64,000 nucleotides of DNA from Planctomycetota bacterium (GTDB lineage Bacteria > Planctomycetota > Phycisphaerae > UBA1845 > UTPLA1): contig QEVG01000022.1 in the NCBI GenBank assembly GCA_003576905.1, positions 1 to 64,000 on the forward strand. The letters are read 5' to 3'. The notes under the pieces are model-generated. The model was given only the letters and a program-made list of their open reading frames with translations. It was not told the origin of the DNA and did not search any database. Below, piece by piece: positions 15,975 to 23,903 of this stretch (position 1 is the first letter of the stretch; each line of letters starts with the position of its first letter). Both the position numbers and the translations under genes were made by a program.

Positions 15975-18900
15975 ATGATTCTGAACCCTTCGATCCTTCA
16001 GCGGCGGAGCCTTCGGTATTACTGGCGCGCCGCGCTGGCGGTGACGCTGGGGGCCGCGGCGGGTGCGGCCGCGCTGACCGGGGCGCTATTCGTCGGCGAC
16101 TCGATGCGGGCGAGCCTTCGGGCGATGGCCGTGGCACGGCTGGGGCCGGTCGATTTCGCGCTGGAGGGGCGGCGGTTTTTTCGCGAGGCGCTGGCGGCGG
16201 AGCTGGCCAAGGAGTCCGATGGGTCGGGCCGTACGGCGACGGTGTGCCCGGTCATCACGGTCAGTGCGGCGATCAGTCATGCCGGAACGGCGACGAGGGT
16301 CAACCGGATTCAGGTGCTGGGTGTTGATGAGCGGTTCTGGGGGCTTTACGGGTCGGGAGAGAGTTTCGGACGAAGCGGCGGGCGGGGTGTGGCGCTGAAT
16401 GCGGCTCTGGCGGAAGCCCTTGGGGCCATAGTCGGCGACGACGTTCTCGTGCGCGTGGAGAAGCATGGCGACGTGCCGGTTGAGACGCTTCTCGGCCGGC
16501 GGGATGACACGATCGCGACACTGCGGCTGACCGTCGAAATGGTGATACCGACCGAGGGGCCGGGGGCCTTTGCCCTGCGGCCGGGGCAGCTCGCCGCGCG
16601 GAACGCGTATGTGCCGATGGTCACGCTCCAACGGGCGCTCAAACAGGAGGGGCGGGTCAATACGCTTCTCGTATCGGAGGGGATGGGACGCGGCGCGGAT
16701 ACGTCGGGCGGCGGGAACGGGGTCGATTGGCAGGAACTGCTGGCAAAGCGACAGACGCTTGAGGATCTGGAGCTTCGGCTCAGGGTCAACGAGCGGGAGG
16801 GATATGCGTCGCTGGAGTCCGTCCGACTGTTGATTGAGTCCCCGGTGGAGGACGCGGCCAAGTCGGCGGCGGAGGCGGCGGGGCTTCGGCTCGTGCCGAT
16901 TCTGACATACCTGGCGAATTCGATCTCTTGTTCGCCGGTGAGCGGATCGGGCGGCAGGCCGGACCGGGTCATTCCCTATTCGACGGTGACGGCGTTTGAC
17001 GCGGCCCGTGCCCCACAGGGCACGTTTGTATTGACGGACGGCGGCCCCGCGCCTGTATTGGGGGATCGCGAGATTCTGTTGAACGAGTGGGCGGCGACGG
17101 AGCTGGATGCCAAGCCGGATGACACCATTACACTCACCTATTTCGTTTCGAGGCCGGGCGGCGGTCTCGAGGAAAGGAGCAGCGCGTTTACGCTGCGCGG
17201 CGTCGTTCGAATGTCCGGCTGGGGGGCGGATGCGGGGCTGACGCCGACATTTGAGGGCATTACCGACGCGAAGCGGATCAGCGACTGGGATCCGCCGTTT
17301 CCTTTCGACATGAAGCGAATCCGCCCGAAGGACGAGGATTACTGGGACGCGCACAAGGCCCTCCCCAAGGCGTTCGTTTCTCCCGAGGCGGGGCGGCGCG
17401 ACTGGAACGCGGACGGGCGGTTCGGCTCGTACACGGCGATCCGCATCCTCCCGCAGGCGGGCGGCTCGATCAGCGATGCCGCGAGAACGTTCGCTGCCGG
17501 ACTGCTGAAGGAGCTGCGTCCGGCGGAGATGGGGCTGCGCTTCACGCCCGTGCGGGCCGACGCGCTGGCCGCGGGGGAGGGCAGCACGGACTTCGGGCAG
17601 CTTTTCATCGGATTCAGTTCGTTTCTGATTATCGCGGCTGCCATGCTCGTGGCGCTACTGTTCCGGTTGAACGTAGAGCGCCGCGCGGTCGAGGTGGGGC
17701 TGCTGTCGGCGGTGGGGATATCGCTTCGACAGGTCGGGCGGATTCTGGCCGGGGAGGGGGCATGGGTCACGGTGGTCGGATCGGCGGCCGGACTGCTGCT
17801 CGCGGGCGGGTACGCGTGGCTGATGCTGGCGGGGCTTCGGTCATGGTGGTCGGCGGCGGTGAATGCGCCATTTTTGACGCTCGCCATGTCGCCGGCGAGT
17901 GCGGCAATTGGTTTTTTTGCGAGCATGGCGATCGCCATGATCTCGATTGTCTGGGCGGTGCGCGGATTGGCGCGGAGCTCGCCGGCGGCGCTGTTGTCCG
18001 GGACGATCGGGGCTCGCAGCCGGTGGGTCTCGCCGCGCAGGCGCTTCGTGCTGCGGGCGCTGGCGGTCGGGTTCTTTGTTCTGTCCGGAAGCCTTTCGGT
18101 CGGCGCGTTTCTGTCGGATCGAATCCCGCAGGCGCCGGCGTTTTTCAGCGCGGGGTTTTCGATGCTCGTGGCGCTCCTGCTGGGGATCTGGCTCTGGCTG
18201 CTTAGGGAGCCTCGGGGAGGGCGCGCGGGACCGATCCAACTGACTCCGCGAAAGCTGGCGTTGCGCAACGCGCGGCGACAGCCGGCGCGAAGTCTGCTGG
18301 CGGTGGGTCTTGTTGCGTGCGCGACGTTCGTTGTGGTCGCCGTGGGAGCGAGCCGGAAGAGCCCGGATGCGGACGCCGCGCGCCGCAGCGGGGGCACCGG
18401 CGGCTATTCGCTTATGGCCGAGAGTGTCGCAGGTCTGCCGTACGATCCGGCCACGGCGGAGGGACGCGCGTCGCTGGGGCTTGGCGATGAAGCGCGGGCG
18501 CTCTGCGGAGCCGCCACGATCATGTCGTTTCGGCTCAAGCCGGGCGACGATGCGAGCTGTCTGAACCTGTATAGGGCGCGGCAGCCGAGAATCCTTGGGG
18601 CGCGAGGGGCGTTCATCGAACGGGGCGGATTCCGTTTCTCGACGAGTCTTGCGGCGTCCGCGGAAGAGCGCGCAAATCCGTGGATGTTGCTGAATCGACG
18701 GCCGGCAGACGGAGCGATTGCGGCAATCGGTGATGAGAGCGCGGTGCGCTGGCTGCTGCACCTGGGATTGGGGGATGATCTTCCGATCGCCGACGAGCGG
18801 GGCGGCCCGGCAAGACTTCACATCGTCGGGATGCTGTCGGGAAGCGTGCTTCAGGGCGAGTTGATCATATCGGAAGAGAACTTCCTCCGGCTTTTTCCGT

Positions 18901-19430
18901 CGGTGGGCGGGTACGGTGCGTTTCTGATAGACGTGCCCGGGGAGGGTGCGGCCCGGCTCGAAGCGGCTCTGGAGAAGGACCTGACGCGGTACGGAATGGA
19001 CGTGGAGGCGTCGCGGGAGCGGCTGCGGCAGTATCTTGCGGTGGAGAATACGTACCTTTCGACGTTTCAGACGCTGGGCGGGCTGGGACTCTTGCTGGGT
19101 ACGATCGGCCTGGCGGCGGTGATGCTGAGGAACACGTGGGAGCGGCGTGGCGAGACGGCGCTGATGAGGGCGCTGGGGCTGCGTGCGGGCGTCTTGTTCC
19201 GGATGGGGCTTGCGGAGCATGTCTCGCTGCTGCTGGCCGGGCTGGGGGTCGGCACGGCGGCGGCGCTGCTGGCGGTCATGCCCCATGCAATCGGCAGTCC
19301 CGGCGACGTGCCCTGGGGGCCGTTGGCATTGACACTCTTGACCGTGTTTGCAACGGGGACGGTGGTGGGAGGGCTGGCCATTCGTTCGACACTTCGCACT
19401 CCGGTGCTCATGTCGCTCCGAAAGGAATGA
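15975..19430 (+). CDS. Very large FtsX-fold ABC permease
   Basis: At 1151 residues this is far longer than LolC/E (about 400) or MacB (about 650). An N-terminal helix (about 20-42) is followed by a ~500-residue exported region. A block of helices spans about 540-740, a second exported region about 765-1020, and three more helices reach the C-terminus (about 1035-1145). Both helix blocks resemble FtsX/MacPB permease domains, so the chain looks like two permease halves in one polypeptide. It pairs with the ATPase 10 bp upstream, and presumably acts on an envelope substrate that cannot be named from sequence. Confidence 0.85.
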   Translation: MILNPSILQRRSLRYYWRAALAVTLGAAAGAAALTGALFVGDSMRASLRAMAVARLGPVDFALEGRRFFREALAAELAKESDGSGRTATVCPVITVSAAISHAGTATRVNRIQVLGVDERFWGLYGSGESFGRSGGRGVALNAALAEALGAIVGDDVLVRVEKHGDVPVETLLGRRDDTIATLRLTVEMVIPTEGPGAFALRPGQLAARNAYVPMVTLQRALKQEGRVNTLLVSEGMGRGADTSGGGNGVDWQELLAKRQTLEDLELRLRVNEREGYASLESVRLLIESPVEDAAKSAAEAAGLRLVPILTYLANSISCSPVSGSGGRPDRVIPYSTVTAFDAARAPQGTFVLTDGGPAPVLGDREILLNEWAATELDAKPDDTITLTYFVSRPGGGLEERSSAFTLRGVVRMSGWGADAGLTPTFEGITDAKRISDWDPPFPFDMKRIRPKDEDYWDAHKALPKAFVSPEAGRRDWNADGRFGSYTAIRILPQAGGSISDAARTFAAGLLKELRPAEMGLRFTPVRADALAAGEGSTDFGQLFIGFSSFLIIAAAMLVALLFRLNVERRAVEVGLLSAVGISLRQVGRILAGEGAWVTVVGSAAGLLLAGGYAWLMLAGLRSWWSAAVNAPFLTLAMSPASAAIGFFASMAIAMISIVWAVRGLARSSPAALLSGTIGARSRWVSPRRRFVLRALAVGFFVLSGSLSVGAFLSDRIPQAPAFFSAGFSMLVALLLGIWLWLLREPRGGRAGPIQLTPRKLALRNARRQPARSLLAVGLVACATFVVVAVGASRKSPDADAARRSGGTGGYSLMAESVAGLPYDPATAEGRASLGLGDEARALCGAATIMSFRLKPGDDASCLNLYRARQPRILGARGAFIERGGFRFSTSLAASAEERANPWMLLNRRPADGAIAAIGDESAVRWLLHLGLGDDLPIADERGGPARLHIVGMLSGSVLQGELIISEENFLRLFPSVGGYGAFLIDVPGEGAARLEAALEKDLTRYGMDVEASRERLRQYLAVENTYLSTFQTLGGLGLLLGTIGLAAVMLRNTWERRGETALMRALGLRAGVLFRMGLAEHVSLLLAGLGVGTAAALLAVMPHAIGSPGDVPWGPLALTLLTVFATGTVVGGLAIRSTLRTPVLMSLRKE

Positions 19431-19561
19431 AACGGGTCACTTCGACGCGGCAAGCTACGTGTATTTGCATATGTGTTCCGGCGCGACCGGCGGTCCGCGG
19501 GAGCAAACTGGTTCTGCATGCGTGAAGGTTCTCCTCTCTCATTTCCGGTTTGCGGAAGATT

Positions 19562-20671
19562 TCAGACGATCTCGATGGCCAGGGCCTCGGCGACCGCCGT
19601 CAGGCGCTCCGCGGTCTGGTCAAGCGGGGCGTCGAGGGTGGCGATGCGATCCAGCACGCTGAGGCACTCGTCGGCGCCTTCGCCGCGAACGCCGGCGATG
19701 GCGACGCAGGGCACTTCGGCGGCCCGGCACATGCGGCCCACGGCTCCGACGACCTTGCCCATCATGGACTGCCGGTCGATGCGGCCTTCTCCGGTGATAA
19801 CGAGGTCGGCGCGGCCGATCAGAGAGGAGAGTCCGACGGCTTCGCTGACGAGATCGACGCCCGGCATGAGGACGGCGTTGCAGAGGCCGATGAGCGGAAG
19901 TGCCACACCGCCGGCAGCGCCTGTGCCCGGCTCGGCGCGGAGCAGCCTGCCGGAAGCGGCTTCGAGGAGGTCGGCCCAGTGGGCCAGGCCCGCGTCGAGC
20001 AGCCGGACCGCCGCGGGGTCGGCACCCTTCTGCGGGCCGAAGACGGCGGCTGCGCCGCTGGGTCCGCAGGCGGGATTAAGGACATCGGCCGCGATGGTGA
20101 CCTGTACCGAATCGAGGCCCTCGGGCGGGCGATCCCAGACGAAGTAACTGATTTCCGCCAGGGAGCCGCCGCCCGCGCCCGGCGTCATGACGCGTCCCGC
20201 GCGGTCGATGAGCGAAAGACCGAGGGCCTGCATCATGCCCGCGCCGCCGTCGAGCGTGGCGCTGCCGCCGACGGCGAGGATGATCTCGTCCACGCCGCTT
20301 TCGATGGCGGCGCGGAGAACCTCGCCAAGGCCGTAGGTCGTGGTCTTGATGGGATCGCGCTCCTCCGGCGCGAGGAGCGCGTATCCCGCGACGCCGGCCA
20401 GCTCGACGATGGCGGTGGCAGCTCTTCGAATCAGGCCGACCGTCGTCTCGACGGGTCGCATGAGCGGGTCGCGGGCGGCGACGCGCCGGCGGCTGCCGTG
20501 CAGGGCGTCGAGGAGCACGTCGAGCGTTCCCTCGCCCCCGTCGGCCATCGGGACAACGTGGATTTGTGCCTCCGGGCGGGCACGGCGCACGCCGCGCGCG
20601 ACGGCCTCGGCGGCGGCGCGCGCGGCGAGGCAACCTTTGAAGCTGTCGGGGCAGATGACGACGGTCAGCAT
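19562..20671 (-). CDS. glxK: Glycerate kinase (GarK/GlxK family)
   Basis: The 369-residue product opens with MLTVVICPDSFKGCLAA, the diagnostic start of the PF02595 glycerate kinases. It continues with PMADGGEGT, VGGSATLDGGAGM, a central NPACGPSGAA block and a C-terminal ITGEGRID motif. The enzyme phosphorylates D-glycerate to 2- or 3-phosphoglycerate, feeding glyoxylate or sugar-acid carbon into glycolysis. The open frame runs further upstream to 20806, but ATG 20671 is where homology starts and it overlaps the stop of the HtrA gene by one base. No other glyoxylate-pathway gene is adjacent. Confidence 0.92.
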   Translation of the reverse strand: MLTVVICPDSFKGCLAARAAAEAVARGVRRARPEAQIHVVPMADGGEGTLDVLLDALHGSRRRVAARDPLMRPVETTVGLIRRAATAIVELAGVAGYALLAPEERDPIKTTTYGLGEVLRAAIESGVDEIILAVGGSATLDGGAGMMQALGLSLIDRAGRVMTPGAGGGSLAEISYFVWDRPPEGLDSVQVTIAADVLNPACGPSGAAAVFGPQKGADPAAVRLLDAGLAHWADLLEAASGRLLRAEPGTGAAGGVALPLIGLCNAVLMPGVDLVSEAVGLSSLIGRADLVITGEGRIDRQSMMGKVVGAVGRMCRAAEVPCVAIAGVRGEGADECLSVLDRIATLDAPLDQTAERLTAVAEALAIEIV

Positions 20672-22152
20672 TACTTCGCCTGAAGGGCCAGTTCGGCCCG
20701 GATCAATCGTTCGCCGTCGATGCGCAGCACGTGCACGGGAATGAGATCTCCCGAGTTCACCTGTTCGATCAGCGGGCCGAGGGCCGCAAGGGATGTGACG
20801 GGCCATCCGCCGAAGAGGGTGATCAGATCTCCGGCGGAAAGCCCGGCTTCGGCGGCCTGAGTGCCGGGCTCGACGGATTTCACTTCGAGGCCGATGGCCC
20901 TGCGCAGTCCCCGGCGGCGGAGGTCCGCGGGATTCAGTTCGCGGACGTGAATGCCGAATCTCCGCGCCATGAGCGCGGCACTATCCAGTTCGGGGATGGC
21001 GAGCATTTTCACGGGTCGAACCGATCGCTCTCCGCCGCGGAGAAGATCGAGCCGGAGCGTGTTTCCCGGCCGGGCATGGTGGAGGACGCTGAACGCCTCC
21101 ATGAAGCGCGGCGTGGCGGTGTCGTTGATGCCAACGACGACGTCGCCGGCCCGCACGCCGGCCTCGTGCGCGGGAGATCCGGGATCAACCGATCGGATAG
21201 CGATGCCGGGTGGGTTCGTCCGGGGCTCCTTGCTGTCAAAATGGATGCCGAACTCGACGCGGCGGAGGCGCTGAATGTCCAGCATGGCGGGAAGCAGGTC
21301 GTGGAGGCGATCGACGGGAATGGCGAAGCCGATGTTCTGCGCGTCGCCGCGAATCGCGGTGTTGATGCCGATGAGTTCGCCCAGGACGTTGAGAAGCGGA
21401 CCGCCGGAGTTGCCGGGGTTGATGGATGCGTCGGTCTGGATGAGTCCTGAATAGACCTGGTCGCGCGAGAAGCGCAGCTCCCGGTCGAGGGCGCTGATGA
21501 TCCCGGTGGTGATGGTGTGCTGATATCCGAAGGGGTTTCCGATGGCGATGACGGTCTCGCCGGGCATGAGGTCGTCGCTGCGGCCCATTCGGAGGAAGGG
21601 GAGGGGCCGGTCGGCGTCGACCTTGAGGACGGCGAGATCGTGGCGGCGGTCGCGGGCGATTTCCTCGGCGGGCAGTTCGGTGCCGTCGGCGAAGGTCACT
21701 TTTATTTCGGACGCGCGGTCGATCACGTGTGCGTTGGTGACGATGTATCCGCCCTCGTGGATGACGAAGCCGGAGCCTACGCTGTTGGTCTTGAAGCTGC
21801 GCGGGCGCGCCGCGGGGAGGTCGAAGATGTCTTCGAAGATGCTCTCCACGCCGAACCGGCGCTGCATGGTGACGATGGTGGTGGTGGAGAGATTGACGAC
21901 CGCCGGGCTGCATTCGCGAAAGACGCGGACGGCCGGAGTGATCCTCTGCGCGGCGGCATCCTGGGCGCGGGCGGCGGAGCACACCAGGGCACCGACGATA
22001 CCGGCGGCCGTGACGCCCATGCGCGGGCGCAGGGCGCGCCCTGCGGCGCACGTTGGAGGCCGGGGTGGTCGAGAGCGGCCCGCGCTCCGACACATTTTTG
22101 GGAGGAGTCGGAGCCACTCCGACGGACGGGTCCGACGAGGATGAGTGATCAT
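20671..22152 (-). CDS. HtrA/DegP-type periplasmic serine protease with two PDZ domains
   Basis: The trypsin-fold catalytic triad is complete: His142 in TNAHV, Asp172 in HDLAVLK and Ser249 in GNSGGP (numbering from ATG 22152). Two PDZ domains follow, around residues 285-385 and 400-490. HtrA proteases degrade or refold damaged envelope proteins. ATG 22152 overlaps the stop of the metallophosphoesterase gene as ATGA. An ATG at 22020 would give a typical signal peptide ending AARA-QD, so the first 44 residues may not be used. The stop overlaps the glycerate kinase start. Confidence 0.93.
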   Translation of the reverse strand: MITHPRRTRPSEWLRLLPKMCRSAGRSRPPRPPTCAAGRALRPRMGVTAAGIVGALVCSAARAQDAAAQRITPAVRVFRECSPAVVNLSTTTIVTMQRRFGVESIFEDIFDLPAARPRSFKTNSVGSGFVIHEGGYIVTNAHVIDRASEIKVTFADGTELPAEEIARDRRHDLAVLKVDADRPLPFLRMGRSDDLMPGETVIAIGNPFGYQHTITTGIISALDRELRFSRDQVYSGLIQTDASINPGNSGGPLLNVLGELIGINTAIRGDAQNIGFAIPVDRLHDLLPAMLDIQRLRRVEFGIHFDSKEPRTNPPGIAIRSVDPGSPAHEAGVRAGDVVVGINDTATPRFMEAFSVLHHARPGNTLRLDLLRGGERSVRPVKMLAIPELDSAALMARRFGIHVRELNPADLRRRGLRRAIGLEVKSVEPGTQAAEAGLSAGDLITLFGGWPVTSLAALGPLIEQVNSGDLIPVHVLRIDGERLIRAELALQAK

Positions 22153-23018
22153 AGGTCCAGCACCTCGTACTGCTTTTCGCGATACGTCGATCCTATGCTT
22201 TTGCATACGAGACTTCCCTTGCGGCAGGTTCGGGCGCGGTGCGAGTGGCCGCAGAACGCGTGGGTGACTTTTGGAAAATCGAGCAGCGTTTCGCCGAGCA
22301 GCTCGCTGCCGAGGAATCCGCCGGCAAAGGCCCAGTTGGGAACGATGGTGGGTGGAACCAGTTCGGCGAAGGGCAGGTGGTGCACCGCGGCGATGACGCG
22401 CGATACCCGATCGTGAACTTCCGAAAGATGCCGCCGAAGCTTGTCGGCCATGCGGCGGGTGAACTCGACGTCGCTCTCGGGGAGGCGCACACGCTCGCCG
22501 TCCATCCAGCGGCTGGTGACGTCGAGCGCGCCCGGCGGCAGATCGGCCTCGTGGCTGAGAAGGTGGCGATGCTTGTCGAAATACGCCGCAGCCCCGGGCC
22601 CGACCTTATGCTGATAGAAGCGAAGCGGAATCTTCATGCCGGACGGGCGGAATGAGAAGTCGTACCAGCCGACGTTTCCGACGAAGGCAGTGTCTTCGAG
22701 GACAAGGGGGCTTTCATCGAGGTAGTGAACGCCGTTCCTGCGGCACGCCGCGCTGACGTCGTTCTCGTAGCGCGCGAGCGAATCGGCCCCGCCGACGGTC
22801 CAGAGTTCGTGGTTGCCGGCGACGGCCATCTTGACGCCGCGGAACGGCTCGAAGAGGCCGAAGACTCTGTCCATGACCGTCAAATCGGTCGAGGCGGTGT
22901 CTCCGACGAAGAGCAGGCAGTCACCGCCGCCCGCACAGATTTCCTTGGCGATTTTCTCCGTTGGCTCCCGGCTTCGCGCCACGTTGTAATGGAGGTCGGA
23001 AGTGATGATGATCCGCAT
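22149..23018 (-). CDS. Calcineurin-like metallophosphoesterase
   Basis: A 289-residue protein that carries the full metallophosphoesterase set: DLH (residues 8-10), GD (39-40, FVGDTAS), GNHE (68-71), a mid-protein VHH, and GHSH near the C-terminus. These bind a di-metal centre and hydrolyse phosphomonoesters or diesters; the substrate cannot be inferred. ATG 23018 begins exactly at the first conserved strand; upstream in-frame residues to 23318 are not conserved in character and cross the divergent ABC gene. It is the first gene of the coupled phosphoesterase-HtrA-glycerate kinase unit. Confidence 0.87.
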   Translation of the reverse strand: MRIIITSDLHYNVARSREPTEKIAKEICAGGGDCLLFVGDTASTDLTVMDRVFGLFEPFRGVKMAVAGNHELWTVGGADSLARYENDVSAACRRNGVHYLDESPLVLEDTAFVGNVGWYDFSFRPSGMKIPLRFYQHKVGPGAAAYFDKHRHLLSHEADLPPGALDVTSRWMDGERVRLPESDVEFTRRMADKLRRHLSEVHDRVSRVIAAVHHLPFAELVPPTIVPNWAFAGGFLGSELLGETLLDFPKVTHAFCGHSHRARTCRKGSLVCKSIGSTYREKQYEVLDL

Positions 23019-23162
23019 GAGAGAACCGCTGACAACCCGTGCCGGCGCCGTCCAGACGAAAACACAAAGCGGACGGAGGACCGAAGCCGGTATACAGAAT
23101 AGCCGATACCGCATGTCCCGGCATGCCGCGGCGCGGCGGGATTCCGGGGCCGACGAAAACCC

Positions 23163-23903
23163 ATGAATGTAGTCGTTGAGATTTCCGACCTCCATAAGAC
23201 CCATCGCCTCGGAGACGAGTCCGTGTTCGCCCTGCGCGGCGTCGGACTGAGCGTCGATCGCGGCAGGTTCGTGGCCATCATGGGGGCCAGCGGGTCGGGC
23301 AAGACCACGCTCATGCACCTCATCGGCGGGCTGGATCTTCCCGACAAAGGCTCGGTGAAGGTAGACGGCTTGGAGATACCCGCCCTGTCAGACGAGGAGC
23401 GGACGCTGTTTCGCCGCCGGCGGCTGGGGATCGTCTTCCAGGCGTTCAACCTGTTGCCCTCGCTGAGCGCCCTTGAAAACGTCATGCTCCCGATGCTCGT
23501 GGATGGGCGGCCCTACGCGGAGGCCCGGCAGCGGGCGGATGAACTGATGGCCCAGGTGAACCTGTCGCACCGCCAGCGACACCGCCCCGCGACGCTGTCC
23601 GGAGGCGAGCAGCAGCGGGTGGCGATCGCCCGAGCGCTGACGACCCGGCCGACGTTGATCCTCGCGGACGAGCCGACGGGCAATCTCGATCCGACATCGG
23701 CGGCGTCGATCTGGAGGCTGCTGCGGCACCTGGCGAGCGAGGGCGGCACGACCGTATTGATGGTGACGCACGAGGCGGCGGCGGCGGCGCACGCGGACGT
23801 TGTTCACGTACTTAAGGAAGGCCGCTTCACTGGCACCATCGAGGCGGGAGGCTGTGCGGATGCGACTCTGGTGGCAACTCGCTACGCGCAACTGGCGGAC
23901 TAA
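23163..23903 (+). CDS. ABC transporter ATP-binding protein, MacB/LolD-like (second system)
   Basis: The 246-residue ATPase has Walker A GASGSGKTT (near residue 42), signature LSGGEQQRVAIARAL, Walker B LILADEPTGNLD and H-loop MVTHE. It belongs to the same LolD/MacB class as the ATPase at 15287 but is a different paralogue. The next gene begins 44 bases before its stop, so both halves of the transporter are made from one message. It is divergent from the metallophosphoesterase gene, with about 145 bp between the two starts. Confidence 0.9.
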   Translation: MNVVVEISDLHKTHRLGDESVFALRGVGLSVDRGRFVAIMGASGSGKTTLMHLIGGLDLPDKGSVKVDGLEIPALSDEERTLFRRRRLGIVFQAFNLLPSLSALENVMLPMLVDGRPYAEARQRADELMAQVNLSHRQRHRPATLSGGEQQRVAIARALTTRPTLILADEPTGNLDPTSAASIWRLLRHLASEGGTTVLMVTHEAAAAAHADVVHVLKEGRFTGTIEAGGCADATLVATRYAQLAD